Counted from the first letter of the stretch, positions 21,801 through 30,397 are shown. The stretch is DNA of 64,000 nt from Saccharicrinis aurantiacus (GCF_001660705.2 NZ_LYBV02000038.1:62001-126000); one strand, 5' to 3'. Notes: generated by a model not told the origin, from the letters alone. Program-made: numbers and translations.

Positions 21801-24800
21801 AAAGTAGTTCTTGAGTATTCTATTGATGGTGGTTATACCTACGTTGCAATGGCTTCTTATCCTGATGAGCGTTTCGATGAAGAAAACATGAGTCAAGAAG
21901 AAAGAATTGCTATTCCATCTGAAGCTAATATCGAAGGTGCTCTTCTTCGTTGGAGAATTGAAGAGTTTAAAGAGTCATTTAACTTATCTAACATTGCGCT
22001 TGAGTATATGTCTACTGATTATACATACGCTCCAGTTATTTCTCAATCTGTTAGTGAGTTTGTATCATCTCAAAAAATTAACATTGAGGATGTGGTATAT
22101 ACACCAGGTTGTGAAGGTGGTGTACTTGATTTAACTTATAGTATTAAAGGTAAATTTGGAGCAGATGCAGAGCTTAAGTTAAAATCTACAAATGGTAGTT
22201 ACTATGAAGATCTAGAAGGTGAAGATATTGTATGGACTAGTATTACAGAAGGTTCAGGTATTATCACGCTTCATTTAAATACAGTTGATTATTTCAGCGA
22301 GAGCGAGAATCAGACATTTGAATTTGATGTTAAAGATGAAACTGCTTCTGAATTATATGAAGAATCAGATTATGAGGTGTCTATATCAGGTGAGTCAAGT
22401 CGTATGACTGCAAGCTTATATAAAGTAGCTGAAATTAATAATGTTACTTTAAGCGCAGATAATCGTAATTGCGTTGAGGCTGATCGTATTGCAACTATTT
22501 CAGGGGTGCAAGAGCACTTTATTTATCAGCTACGTAATTATGTAACTGGTGAGCTTGTTGGAGATGCTGTTGTTGTAGATACAGAGGATGAAGACCTTAT
22601 GGATAAAGAAACGTTCCCTTATTATAATGGATCTTCTTTAGATATTAACTTAGGTCTACTTACAGAAGAGTTAACTGTAGAGGTTCAAGTTACTTCTCAA
22701 GCTAACGATCATTCATTTACATGTGTTACTGAAATACCTAATGAACAAGCTAAATTTTATATAAATCCAATTCCGGCTATTCACTATACCGATGGTACAA
22801 ATAGTGTAAAACAGCCTATTACGGAAGCTCAATTATTTGAAGTATGCGAAGGTACTTATCCTTATACTTTCTACTTTGGTTATTATAAAGATGGTGCTTG
22901 GAATTCGGTTTCTACAAAATGGTTACGTAATGGTACTACGGTAGCAACTTCATCTTACTACAATGATTATTCAACTAATGGTAATTATACTATTGAGTAT
23001 GACTTAAATGAAAACTGTAGTTTACTAGAACCAGTAACATTCGCTATCGAAATATACGAAGTTCCAGAACAACCTACTGTTACAATGCCTGAAGAAGAGT
23101 TTACTTGTGAAACTGAAACAGTAACATTAACTGCAACAGAAGGGTACACATTCTATCGTTGGTACAAAGATGGTTCACAGCAGTATACTTATAACCAAAC
23201 TCTTGAAGTTAATGAATCAGGAGTTTATCAAGTTGAAGTATCTAATGTTGCATTTGACAAAGAATGTGTAAGTGCTATATCAACTCCTGTAGCTATTGAT
23301 TTACATACTTTTAATGATATTTCATTGTCTGCAACTTACATTTCTTTATGTGGCGATGATAATGTGGGCGAGTTAACAATGTATAACACTCAGGCAGAAG
23401 TTACTTACCTACTTAAGGATGAGGTTTCAAATGAGGTATTTGCCACTGTGGTTGGAACAGGTTCGACTGTAACATTTACTACAGAAGCCTTTGAGAAAGA
23501 CATGCAACAACTATATGTTGAAGCTGTTTGGGATAACGACGAAAACTGTACTAAAATATTTGAAGAATTACTAGTTACGGTTGAGTTTACTCCTGAGTAT
23601 GTGATGTTTGTAAATCATGAAACTGTAAATTCTTATACTGAGGTAACTGAGGATATGCAAGTTTGTTATGGTGCTAGCTTAAAAGTTTCAACAGCAGATG
23701 AGCAAAGTAACGGAACGAACATCACTTGGCACAAAGATGGATATACTTATTCTAGTTCGTATTATATTAATGAAGTTCCTGAAGGAATCTATAAAGCACG
23801 CTTTAGCAATGGTAATTGTGAGTATGATATCGCTACAGTTACAGTATTGCCAAAAGTTGAGAAACCTATGTTAACTGCTGATGGTGAGTCTCAATTCTGT
23901 GAAGGAGAAGGTGAGTATACTTTAATTGCTCCAGAAGATTTTGCTGGATATATTTGGTATAGAAACAGTACTTCAATGACAGATTATCCTTCAGATGTAA
24001 ATACACTATCGCTAACCAATGGTGGAGGTTCGTACTATGTAAAAGTAAAGAACGAAGCTGGTTGTGTAAGTCCTATGTCTGATGCTGTTAGTGTTGAGAT
24101 TTATTCTAAACCATCAGTTCCAGAGGCATCTCAAATTTGTGATCCAGAAATGGTTAAAGTTTCTGTGTCGAGTGTAACAACAAATGCAATTTATTCAATC
24201 ATTAACTACGAAACTGGTGAGACTTTAAGTAACTCATATGTTGCAACAAGTAGCAGTAGTTTCACAATGCAGCTTTCTTCTGAAATATCGGGTAGAGTAA
24301 CTGCTGCAATAGTTGCGCAAAAGGTTGGAGAAGAAGCTTGTTCTGTAGAGTCATTACCATTTGAAGTTAGTCCAAGTATGATAGAAATTGTTGCGTACGG
24401 TAATGTACTTGAAGTTGAAACAACTATTTCAGGATCGTACAGTTACGTTTGGTTCCGCAACGGAAATCGTATGAACAATCAATCAGGAAGTTCAATTACT
24501 ATTTACGATGATGCTCAATATTCAGTTATTGCAACACCAAATAGTTCAGATGGATGTAAATTAGAAGCTACATTTGGTGAATTAGCAACTACTGAACCTG
24601 ATACTGAGATCGAAGCATCAATTTATCCTAATCCAGCCACTAATTTTGTAAATCTTAAGCTTGCTAATTATGAAGGCGATGTAAATGTGAAGATTTACGA
24701 TGTATCTGGTACTCTTTTCGGGTCATATACTTACGAGGCTGATGCTAGCTCTGATAAACAGATTGATTTAAGTAACGTTAGCAAAGGTTACTTTAACCTT

Positions 24801-24851
24801 GAGGTTACAGCTGGTGACAAAACTATTGTTGAGCGTTTTATTAAAAACTAA
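15810..24851 (+). CDS. Giant modular T9SS surface protein, 3013 residues
   Basis: A 3013-residue secreted protein. The signal peptide region is followed by a mature N-terminus 'NFSIDASQSSDPADSKPDND'. Five copies of a jelly-roll-like module start near residues 308, 580, 1158, 1576 and 1955. Each has a 'G.R.+T' entry strand, a central 'VEYSTNGGSSF / VEVSIDGENF' strand and an 'FR.RQ...INTWQL.N' exit, resembling reelin-type or MAM-like sandwiches. Ig-like domains with 'GEEVEF' or 'GDEVTF' strands lie between them. The last ~900 residues are Cys-containing Ig/PKD-like repeats ('FYRWYKDGSQ', 'YIWYRNST', 'YVWFRNGN'). The C-terminus is a type A T9SS sorting domain (YPNPATNFVNLKL ... KGYFNLEV). A role as adhesin or cell-surface stalk is inferred; no enzyme motif was seen. 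Confidence 0.85.
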   Translation: MRNKNYTFNVYRLLIVCTLLFGAVHNNSYAQNFSIDASQSSDPADSKPDNDDDNRVYQYVAGETLIKAVLENFVGLDNGDPLYLYYNKSNDASDLNKEQIINTQNFDTNWSSRSLNGLINTVGEYSVFAGHFLGRFDNLSELNYTDDINDLVGGEKFEGYVLGSATSTYTSGHIPTSYNSVNCDPKAQLIVTIPEGAEVTSVDVSYSMTATNGAYMSEQYSKISCITTGGLSESSYSSGTGNSTGTYSYTRSLDIANGVTAGGSIVFEMDAYRTWDSNSDTGGCGTSFNKVDNGTWTITVNYREAVVDFPISFTKSGNRYLTTNAFALNAEIEGDVNLVVDFDLQNSQTYPLVVEYSTNGGSSFTALEYNNGTEDVSEIFPTSNFPDAFELPAAALKSATLFRVRQVDASALTPNSNSFTINSMSIVKGEAIQAIYTQKLGDFEIVSEHVNTDPVPSVKSISAVNNSVKYPGEEVEFQMEIENIDDFNGLSLFVKGPLSAYQKVVPSSTDLANDQLNFKYVLPSNIEMYYGQGMTIDAMLVEGDEIVEGSNGYDNIITYTEMFFDAENLMGSNSIAGNDIDFTLSGTRQYTTLPIEITNASNAILSATITRLNEAVPTTGSDIVIEYTTNGTTWLQLGDNIALGGDDGVGLSGKSFEFSLDESIVSEITQFRARQITDNNREDINTWQLRNFHLFISGRGGNIIENPVSAAVSIASPTMTVELKDNSNELIYSGDEVTFTIKDVDSDFVLPDYAYIEVTYTSYDDNSNVVDNRFLQTLDELKDGDFDVKIPFDNGGFKNLFVSVVADGFSNKASAPFTVQSPSVEITSVSNDLVDNDTEFNVAGKNIEVAFKLDGNVGSDIAYLSLEYFDGSEWMSIAQQELTSGTTGTIAGELPVAYFGDVSSIRVALLPKECEDSFTCYSYEDQTSHFRDDEYRWYDFSSALPGSKYLTDVTVITEIETESFDNVYQYSSDWEVISTNPIVSSNVYQSSVINFNDYIAVPEDLLGTSGKLGITYDADVNLRKLRVITPYQGKVISAAEEINVAYPTVSLSDINEFYGSQFYSAQEMEFQYSTFAIEEGDAKFAIYLEQGSEYIMLDINSSVGLVNRIVTMPTSAALTEAGFDLNSKFDVQIVAFDPADEEAIISDIDKTFVTSDFTGYGYTINSDGYDFYFSKEGQRSIVIVEKLENLADYNETVTLSFDYYASIQYPTESTLPKVQISSDNGETYTSIEIPESEYASLACLDASGTHSYEVEIPVEYLSEGNYIRFIQDVVAGADINTWRVSNVHLSGINNLLDYVLRLPGEREINYFENDEYASYINFDAYQMSVTSFDYDNENSFLPEVHEGETITLDWKPVYDEEGELVQGIEWPANTMFEFMLPCNNDDGYHTVTVDAATQEFDFTLADSVDVTTGLYNIKVKATIVDEEGEVLYQYPSEGASYSHVNIFTREWADMQLLFTNETTPTLLRLNAEQLTSTDFYLADTAVVKYELHGEWTEDIQMAGVLELFDASDDLIERQVLEIADELIGDSIAVKIPNSVEEANRYELKLYPYIGDAIEFGTTINIENDELIVEGGIDNSYWYMNAEGNRSVTTPSYDLFGKNNMTLSFVYATNSITENPATLPRLEVSIDGENFTFLEISEDQSQFGNLGYLPESENWRTFTVDVPEEYLSSATQFRIAQETSFDADEEVWAVYNFKYTYGTYNIVEPSINVNDDAEEEFRSQEVNILQPLVSDYTFELVRDEDGFEPVLFPTDEAQFTFTTEAVNYPEGTEFSFYIEDYIEEPFMIASAADTVFTFTLPNDIERGTYDVYVHVANGEYVYEELLDEDGDLRSYAGSINVYNPVLKTVVNEEEVIYAGNTVSVSGVYENSDRTPNADYYYNLVLTDQIGDQWLLATKQGNAEFNNVVIPTFVGGANRTFEIVVSMNSAVGVVGEKYESIDDKVLNSSDDFEESRINLPNYSEGTRVTLTTTTELDLTDKAFVKFDIAATELAVTDNQKVVLEYSIDGGYTYVAMASYPDERFDEENMSQEERIAIPSEANIEGALLRWRIEEFKESFNLSNIALEYMSTDYTYAPVISQSVSEFVSSQKINIEDVVYTPGCEGGVLDLTYSIKGKFGADAELKLKSTNGSYYEDLEGEDIVWTSITEGSGIITLHLNTVDYFSESENQTFEFDVKDETASELYEESDYEVSISGESSRMTASLYKVAEINNVTLSADNRNCVEADRIATISGVQEHFIYQLRNYVTGELVGDAVVVDTEDEDLMDKETFPYYNGSSLDINLGLLTEELTVEVQVTSQANDHSFTCVTEIPNEQAKFYINPIPAIHYTDGTNSVKQPITEAQLFEVCEGTYPYTFYFGYYKDGAWNSVSTKWLRNGTTVATSSYYNDYSTNGNYTIEYDLNENCSLLEPVTFAIEIYEVPEQPTVTMPEEEFTCETETVTLTATEGYTFYRWYKDGSQQYTYNQTLEVNESGVYQVEVSNVAFDKECVSAISTPVAIDLHTFNDISLSATYISLCGDDNVGELTMYNTQAEVTYLLKDEVSNEVFATVVGTGSTVTFTTEAFEKDMQQLYVEAVWDNDENCTKIFEELLVTVEFTPEYVMFVNHETVNSYTEVTEDMQVCYGASLKVSTADEQSNGTNITWHKDGYTYSSSYYINEVPEGIYKARFSNGNCEYDIATVTVLPKVEKPMLTADGESQFCEGEGEYTLIAPEDFAGYIWYRNSTSMTDYPSDVNTLSLTNGGGSYYVKVKNEAGCVSPMSDAVSVEIYSKPSVPEASQICDPEMVKVSVSSVTTNAIYSIINYETGETLSNSYVATSSSSFTMQLSSEISGRVTAAIVAQKVGEEACSVESLPFEVSPSMIEIVAYGNVLEVETTISGSYSYVWFRNGNRMNNQSGSSITIYDDAQYSVIATPNSSDGCKLEATFGELATTEPDTEIEASIYPNPATNFVNLKLANYEGDVNVKIYDVSGTLFGSYTYEADASSDKQIDLSNVSKGYFNLEVTAGDKTIVERFIKN

Positions 24852-24866
24852 AAAAACAGTATTAAA

Positions 24867-25259
24867 ATGAAGAATATAAAAATAGCAGTGTTATTGTTAT
24901 TCATTGCAGGAGCTTTAAGCTCCTGCCTTGAAACAGAAACACCAGAGCCTGCAAGTATTTTAACAGGTGAATGGGAAGTTGAAAATGTAATGGCAGACGG
25001 AGAAGTAGAGTTTGTATCCATGTCATCACTACATTTAAATAATAATGGTAAATTTTTATTTATTAATGTAGATAATTTCGCTTCTGCTGGAGATTGGCAA
25101 TCTGAAAGCACAGATAAGTTAACCTTAACGGGAGATGATGATTATATACAAGAGTATACAGTTGCATATGTTGATTGGGATAAGCTTGAAATATTTAGAG
25201 CTATGACAATTGGTGAAAGTACCGTAACAATTAGGTATTTGATGCGAAGAATAAACTAA
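24867..25259 (+). CDS. Lipocalin-like lipoprotein
   Basis: A 130-residue lipoprotein with lipobox ALSSC after a hydrophobic leader, so it should be lipid-anchored. The mature part reads 'ILTGEWEVENVMADGEVEF', then LHLNNNGKFLF and 'DKLTLTGDD', the layout of small lipocalin-like lipoproteins common in Bacteroidota. It begins 15 bases after the stop of the giant T9SS gene and ends before a strong terminator, so it is the last gene of that operon. It may assist surface display of the giant protein; ligand unknown. Confidence 0.75.
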   Translation: MKNIKIAVLLLFIAGALSSCLETETPEPASILTGEWEVENVMADGEVEFVSMSSLHLNNNGKFLFINVDNFASAGDWQSESTDKLTLTGDDDYIQEYTVAYVDWDKLEIFRAMTIGESTVTIRYLMRRIN

Positions 25260-25288
25260 GAACTAGTTTATTGTAATTTTTAATAATG

Positions 25289-25321
25289 ATGCCTGGTAGT
25301 ATTTTGCTACCAGGCATTTTT
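25289..25321 (+). terminator. Rho-independent terminator
   Basis: A perfect 11-bp stem ATGCCTGGTAG (25289-25299) with CTACCAGGCAT (25307-25317) and a T run; it ends the three-gene operon. Confidence 0.9.
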
Positions 25322-25730
25322 GTTTACTTATCTTTAAATTAAAATCTACTAAAAATAATAACCAAAGGCTTGTAATCTTTACTTAAAACCAATCTGCCAG
25401 AAATAAAATGTAAGTTCAATCGTTTGAAACGGCTTTTTTAAAAATATCTCTACTAGCTAGCACATAGAGCTTTTTATCTGCCAATAGCAGTTTATTTTTT
25501 AGTAGGTGCATTTATTTTAAAAATACAGCACTAATCAATTACGCAAAATTGTATTATAACATGCATAAGTTGATTTTAACCATGGTCTAGAAATGTACCT
25601 TTAATTTGTGTTAATTTAGGGGGGTGTATTGGTGTGTACATATATTGCTAAGTATTAATTCTTGAGTTATTGATCAAAGATTTTCATCTTTCAGGTAATA
25701 ATCATTTTAAATAAATTAACTCTAATTGAT
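25322..25730. other. Intergenic region upstream of the GH43 gene
   Basis: About 410 bases with no coding frame. TTTAATTTGTGTTA (25600-25613) resembles the 14-mer at 889 and 3001 but lies about 120 bases from the start codon. A G run (GGGGGG) follows at 25619. No other element is recognisable. Confidence 0.4.
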
Positions 25731-27371
25731 ATGTTATTTAAAAATTTCCATTTATTCTTTCTGTTGATGATATTTGGCACATTAGAAAGTCAAATAACTA
25801 ATGAAACATTTAAAAATCCTATTTTATCTGGGTTCTACCCTGATCCGTCTATTTGCAGAGTGGATGACACCTATTATATGGTAAATTCTACATTTGAATG
25901 GTTTCCTGGATTGCCAATTCATAGAAGCAAGGATTTGGTAAATTGGGAAAAAATTGGGCATGGCTTACATCGTCCTGATCAGATAAAGTATAATGATGGC
26001 TTAAGAAACTCAAACGGGATTTTTGCGCCAAGTATTAGGTATAATAATGGTACCTTTTATATTATAACTACGATGGTAGGACAAAAGGGGAATTTTATAA
26101 TTACTGCGAAATATCCTGCAGGACCATGGAGTGATCCAATGTGGATTAAGGATGCTCCGGGTATTGATCCATCATTATTTTGGGATGACGATGGCAAATG
26201 TTATTACACAGGAGCTGGTATTGTTGATGGAACCCAAGGGGAATGGCCCGGCAAAAATGGTGTTTGGATGCAAGAAATTGATCCGGATAAAGGTTTGTTA
26301 TTAGGCAAGAAAAAGCAGTTAACTTATGGCCACGCTTCAAATGCACGTTGGGCTGAAGGACCGCATTTGTATAAAATTAATGGAGAATATGTATTACTAA
26401 TAGGAGAGGGCGGAACAAGTGAGTTCCATGCTGTAACTATTTTTAATAGTAAAGATTTATGGGGGCCGTATGTGCCAAATCATGCAAACCCAGTATTAAC
26501 GCATCGCCATTTGGGCTATACTTATCCCATCACACAAACTGGGCATGCTGATTTAGTACAAACCCAAAATGGAGAATGGTGGAGTGTTATGTTGGCAAAA
26601 CGTCCTGTTGAAAAGCATGCAATTTTAGCACGAGAAACTTTTCTTGCAAAGGTTGAGCTTTGGAATAACGAAAGTGGATTAACATTAATGTACAATCCTG
26701 GTTTCGGATTACTGAAGGAAAAGATGCAAAGACCAAATTTACCCTGGACGCCAGTACCTGCTGTAAAAGAGCTTGATAATTTTGATGGCGACAATATTGA
26801 TTTAGAATGGAATTGTTTGCGCACGCCAAATGTATCATGGTATGAGCAGGTAAAAGGTAAAATGCAAATTGATTTACGTCCGGAAACGGTTAATGAGTGG
26901 AAAAACCCTTCTTATTTAGCGCGCCGAGTTAAAAGTCATTATTGTGAAGCATCCACTCAAATGGAGTTTTCTTCTAAAAAGGATAATGAGAAAGCGGGTT
27001 TAGTGCTTTATCGTAAATCATCAACTCATTATCAATTACTTCGTCAGAAAAATGAGATTGTTTTGCTTAAAACAACGGCAAAAACAGTAAAAGGTGAAAA
27101 AGGAATAAGCGAAGAAATAGCTCGTTTGCCTTATAAAGGGAAACAAGTAATATTAAAAACTGTAGGCGATGGTTTGAATGTAACATTCTTCTTTGGAAGT
27201 TCAGACAAAGACTTAACACAAATTGGAGGAGTACAAGATATGTCTTCATTTAGTGATGAAGTAGCTTGGGGATTTAATGGAACCTATATTGGAATGTATG
27301 CCACGTCAGAAGGTAGTGAGAGTAATAAAAAGGCAGCTTTTGATTGGTTTAAGTTAAAGTCAAAAAAATAA
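25731..27371 (+). CDS. GH43 beta-xylosidase/arabinofuranosidase-type enzyme
   Basis: A 546-residue secreted glycosidase. After the leader the family 43 five-bladed propeller carries the canonical triad: base Asp38 in FYPDPSI, pKa-modulating Asp146 in GIDPSLFWDDDG and acid Glu209 in WAEGPHLYKINGEY. The second half (about residue 345 onward, 'LDNFDGDNIDLEWNCLRTPN') is the C-terminal concanavalin-like domain (now CBM91) of two-domain beta-xylosidases such as GH43 subfamily 12. Hydrolysis of xylan- or arabinan-derived oligosaccharides is inferred. It stands apart from the GH cluster at 32-38 kb and has its own terminator, so regulation by the HTCS there is uncertain. Confidence 0.9.
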   Translation: MLFKNFHLFFLLMIFGTLESQITNETFKNPILSGFYPDPSICRVDDTYYMVNSTFEWFPGLPIHRSKDLVNWEKIGHGLHRPDQIKYNDGLRNSNGIFAPSIRYNNGTFYIITTMVGQKGNFIITAKYPAGPWSDPMWIKDAPGIDPSLFWDDDGKCYYTGAGIVDGTQGEWPGKNGVWMQEIDPDKGLLLGKKKQLTYGHASNARWAEGPHLYKINGEYVLLIGEGGTSEFHAVTIFNSKDLWGPYVPNHANPVLTHRHLGYTYPITQTGHADLVQTQNGEWWSVMLAKRPVEKHAILARETFLAKVELWNNESGLTLMYNPGFGLLKEKMQRPNLPWTPVPAVKELDNFDGDNIDLEWNCLRTPNVSWYEQVKGKMQIDLRPETVNEWKNPSYLARRVKSHYCEASTQMEFSSKKDNEKAGLVLYRKSSTHYQLLRQKNEIVLLKTTAKTVKGEKGISEEIARLPYKGKQVILKTVGDGLNVTFFFGSSDKDLTQIGGVQDMSSFSDEVAWGFNGTYIGMYATSEGSESNKKAAFDWFKLKSKK

Positions 27372-27399
27372 GCTTTTAGTAACTTTTTAAATGCATCAG

Positions 27400-27435
27400 A
27401 GCCAATAGTATTAAACTGTTGGCTTTGTTGTTTTT
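27400..27435 (+). terminator. Rho-independent terminator
   Basis: AGCCAATAGT (27400-27409) pairs with ACTGTTGGCT (27415-27424) with one wobble, followed by a T-rich tract; it is 28 bases past the GH43 stop. Confidence 0.75.
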
Positions 27436-27552
27436 AATAATAAAGTAATACACTAATAAATAGTTTAATATCTAGAGTTATTAAAACAAGTTTGCGATAT
27501 CCTTTTTTTTAGTTTAAAATCTAGTAATTTTATGGTTACTTATAAATTGTAA

Positions 27553-28677
27553 ATGAGAGCCAGTTTTCTTTTAATTTCCTTTGTATTTAGTCTTTTTCAT
27601 TTGAGTAGTCAAAATAAATCTGATTCGCTTTATTTTACGGGTGATATAGGTACTTGGGTTCATAGTAATAATAACTATCCATTATCATTAGGAGCGCGTA
27701 TAGTACCAAGCTTAACATATGACTATTCAAGTGAAAATAAGCATAAGTTTAGTGTTAATGCAGCTGCATATGCCTGGGGAGTTATAAATACTAATTTTGA
27801 TGATTATACTTCTGATGGAGAAATTAGTTTGTATCGCTTAGCCGGAAGTTACTCGTATGATAACTTCTCATTTTCATTAGGCTTACAAGATATTAGTTTT
27901 GGATCGGCGCGTATGTTACGGCCATTAATGTGGTTTGATCTTCTCGATCCTCGAGATCCGATGAAGATTACAGATGGTGTTTATTCAGCCTATGGAACTT
28001 ACACTTTCACCAACTCATCCAAGTTGAGTTTATGGTCACTTTATGGGAATAATAATCTTAGGGGATGGGATTGGTCTCCAAGCGTACCCACTATTCCCGA
28101 ATTTGGCGGACGTTATAAGTACCCATTCGAGCGGGGACATATGGCCTTTAGTTATCATCATAGAATGATAAATGTGGAGCAAGAATCTCAATCAACCGTA
28201 TTAGGAGAGCGAAAATACGGATTTGATATGAGACTAAACTATACTTTTGGCGCTTGGGTTGAAGCATCATGGAATAATATAAACAATAAAGGCTTATACT
28301 TATTTTCTAATCAATCACTGCTTACTATTGGTATTGATAGAGAGATTGAATTAGGAAATGGTCTTTACTTTGCTTTTGAGCATATGTTGGTATCCTATCA
28401 TCAATCTGCTTTTTCTTTTGATAACAGCAGTAATATTTCTGCTTTAGAAGTTTCTTATCCTATTTCAAATAGAGATAAGTTTAAATCCATAATATTTTAC
28501 GATTGGGATAATAAGCAAGGGTATACTTTTGTTGAGTGGGAGCGTACCTTCAAAAGATTATCGGCACATTTAATGGCCTATGTAAATGCTGATGATACTC
28601 GATTACCTAATCTGCGAAATTTGAAAAACATGTATCAAGGGCCTGGTATTCAATTAATGTTTGTGTACCGATTTTAA
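27553..28677 (+). CDS. Outer-membrane porin-like beta-barrel protein
   Basis: A 374-residue protein with leader MRASFLLISFVFSLFHLSSQ. The whole mature length consists of amphipathic strands with aromatic girdles (YSYDNFSFSLGLQDISFG, YGFDMRLNYTFGAWVEASWN) and the protein ends LMFVYRF, a typical barrel C-terminus. The length fits a 14-18-strand porin, and the 'RMLRPLMWFDLLDPRDP' loop resembles porin-like or export-channel proteins of the alginate-export type. Substrate unknown. It is convergent with the phosphodiesterase gene at 28721. Confidence 0.7.
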   Translation: MRASFLLISFVFSLFHLSSQNKSDSLYFTGDIGTWVHSNNNYPLSLGARIVPSLTYDYSSENKHKFSVNAAAYAWGVINTNFDDYTSDGEISLYRLAGSYSYDNFSFSLGLQDISFGSARMLRPLMWFDLLDPRDPMKITDGVYSAYGTYTFTNSSKLSLWSLYGNNNLRGWDWSPSVPTIPEFGGRYKYPFERGHMAFSYHHRMINVEQESQSTVLGERKYGFDMRLNYTFGAWVEASWNNINNKGLYLFSNQSLLTIGIDREIELGNGLYFAFEHMLVSYHQSAFSFDNSSNISALEVSYPISNRDKFKSIIFYDWDNKQGYTFVEWERTFKRLSAHLMAYVNADDTRLPNLRNLKNMYQGPGIQLMFVYRF

Positions 28678-28720
28678 TTGAAGTTTTTAATATAACTTTT
28701 AATAACATCAATTAATAAAG

Positions 28721-29230
28721 TTATTTGCCACCAAATCTTTTGTTCTCTAATTCTATGATTTCAAGATCTTTAACTTTTCCATTGTCTAAATTAAACCGAA
28801 CAGCTGTTCTTACAGCATGAAACCCGCTAATGCCTGCTGCACCAGGATTGATATGTAAGCATTGCAATTTCTCATCATATATAACTTTCAATATATGAGA
28901 ATGTCCTGCAATAAATAAATCTGGTGGATTATTAAATAATTCAGCTTTAACTCTTCGGTCATACTTTCCAGGATATCCACCAATGTGAGTAATCCAAACA
29001 TCAACTCCTTCAATCATAAAACGCTCATTTTCTTTAATAGAACGCCTTATAATTGCATCATCAATATTACCATAAACTGCTCTTGTTTCCTTTAGCTGTT
29101 GTAATTTATCTAAAACTTTAATGTCGCCAATATCACCAGCATGCCATATTTCATCGCAGTCTGCAAAGAGATCGATGAATCGAGGGTCGAAATGAGAGTG
29201 GGTATCCGAAAGTAAACCAATTTTTATCAT
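28721..29230 (-). CDS. YfcE/MJ0936-type metallophosphoesterase
   Basis: A 169-residue cytoplasmic calcineurin-like phosphoesterase of the small YfcE class. All metal motifs are present: DTHSH near the N-terminus, GDIGD, GNID, THIGG and GHSH. Such enzymes hydrolyse phosphodiesters in a di-metal centre; the physiological substrate is unknown. The start is placed at the ATG giving MIKIGLLSDTHSH, because an ATG nine codons upstream (29257) falls inside the -7 promoter element CAAAAATA read on the minus strand. Confidence 0.9.
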   Translation of the reverse strand: MIKIGLLSDTHSHFDPRFIDLFADCDEIWHAGDIGDIKVLDKLQQLKETRAVYGNIDDAIIRRSIKENERFMIEGVDVWITHIGGYPGKYDRRVKAELFNNPPDLFIAGHSHILKVIYDEKLQCLHINPGAAGISGFHAVRTAVRFNLDNGKVKDLEIIELENKRFGGK

Positions 29231-29254
29231 TAAAAATATATTAGTAAGTCGCTT

Positions 29255-29262
29255 CAAAAATA
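29255..29262 (-). promoter_or_regulatory. -7 element of the phosphodiesterase gene
   Basis: On the minus strand this reads TATTTTTG, a perfect TAnnTTTG, 24 bases ahead of the start codon at 29230; it excludes the longer start. Confidence 0.55.
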
Positions 29263-29334
29263 GGTAGAAATTTGTTTAACTCACAAAGTACTTTTTTAAC
29301 TTAGCCATGTTAATAGTAAATAATAAAAAGACAA

Positions 29335-29844
29335 ATGAAAAAGCTCATACTAGTTAGGCATGCTAAAACAGAACAGTTGTTTGATTATTCCAGATCAGAT
29401 TATGATCGCAATCTCCTCCCAAGGGGCATTGAGGATAGTAAACTTATTGCAACACAACTTAAGGAAATTGGTTGCAAGCCAGATATATATATAAGCAGCA
29501 GCGCTAATAGAGCTAAACAAACTTGTGAATTGTTTTTAGAATACCTTGGTCCTATGGGAACAGAAGTTTTTTATGAGCGCTTTATATATGAAGGGTACAC
29601 AACCGAAACGATGTTAAAATACTTATCTGGTATAGATAATAAGAAAGAGTCTGCAATTCTCTTTGGCCATAATCCTGATATTGCTGGGTTTACCGTAAAT
29701 TTAACCTCCGAAGATTTAATTCACTTTCCAACAGGTGTGGCTGTAGTATTAAAATTTGATGTAGATTTTTGGGATCAAATAGAGGCCAGGCAAGGACGTG
29801 TTGAAACTTATTTATATCCTAGTATGTTTAAGGGTTCAAATTAA
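29335..29844 (+). CDS. sixA: SixA-type histidine phosphatase
   Basis: A 169-residue member of the histidine (RHG) phosphatase superfamily. The catalytic LVRHAKTE motif is at the N-terminus, SSSANRAKQT supplies the second phosphate-binding arginine and LFGHNPD the second histidine. The short length and 'RSDYDRNLLPRGIEDS' region match SixA, which removes phosphate from phosphohistidine on HPt or PTS-type proteins. The target here is not shown; a hybrid kinase with an HPt domain lies at 57-61 kb but is unlinked. Divergent from the phosphodiesterase gene. Confidence 0.85.
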   Translation: MKKLILVRHAKTEQLFDYSRSDYDRNLLPRGIEDSKLIATQLKEIGCKPDIYISSSANRAKQTCELFLEYLGPMGTEVFYERFIYEGYTTETMLKYLSGIDNKKESAILFGHNPDIAGFTVNLTSEDLIHFPTGVAVVLKFDVDFWDQIEARQGRVETYLYPSMFKGSN

Positions 29845-29894
29845 TTGGAAAACTAAAATTGCAGATGCTTGTTTCATATTAAATGCAAGTAATT

Positions 29895-30332
29895 ATGAAA
29901 GCAATCAATTTTATTATTTTACTATTGTTAATCTCTGTAAGTATGGTATCGCAAAATAAGAATTATAATAAGCTTACTGAAGAAGAACAGCGTGTTATAA
30001 TAAACAAAGGAACAGAAATGCCTAATACAGGCAAATATAATAAACACAAGGCAAAAGGAGTTTATCAATGCAAGCGTTGTAATGCACCATTATATTTATC
30101 GCAAGATAAATTTGAATCTAATTGTGGTTGGCCTAGTTTCGATGATGAAATAGAAGGTGCTGTTAAAAAGGTTAGAGATGCCGATGGGTATAGAGTTGAA
30201 ATTATTTGCAGTAACTGTGATGGGCATTTAGGGCATGTTTTCTATGGAGAAGGATTTACCGATAAAAACACACGTCATTGTGTAAATTCAATTTCATTAA
30301 TTTTTAAGCCTTTAAAAATTGAAGACAAATAA
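29895..30332 (+). CDS. msrB: Exported peptide-methionine (R)-S-oxide reductase MsrB
   Basis: About 145 residues: a signal peptide ([20 protein letters not shown]) and a complete MsrB domain. Zinc is held by CKRC and CSNC, the substrate site is NCGWPSF, and the catalytic cysteine lies in RHCVNSISL. The enzyme reduces methionine-R-sulfoxide in proteins; the leader places it in the periplasm, suggesting repair of envelope proteins. The ATG at 29895 is preferred to one four codons upstream because it begins the leader directly. It is 50 bases downstream of sixA and may share its transcript. Confidence 0.9.
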   Translation: MKAINFIILLLLISVSMVSQNKNYNKLTEEEQRVIINKGTEMPNTGKYNKHKAKGVYQCKRCNAPLYLSQDKFESNCGWPSFDDEIEGAVKKVRDADGYRVEIICSNCDGHLGHVFYGEGFTDKNTRHCVNSISLIFKPLKIEDK

Positions 30333-30389
30333 AAAGCTTTATTTAAACTTCATTATTCTTGTTATTAACTTAATTTATCAAAAAAAAAC

Positions 30390-30397
30390 TATTTTTG
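30390..30397 (+). promoter_or_regulatory. -7 element upstream of the DUF3078 gene
   Basis: TATTTTTG, a perfect TAnnTTTG, lies 24 bases before the start codon at 30422. No clear -33 element is seen. Confidence 0.45.

Noticed and set aside
27901-28010. Possible plug domain or TonB box in the 374-residue barrel
   Set aside because: No plug-like globular domain or TonB box motif is visible and the protein is too short for a TonB-dependent receptor.
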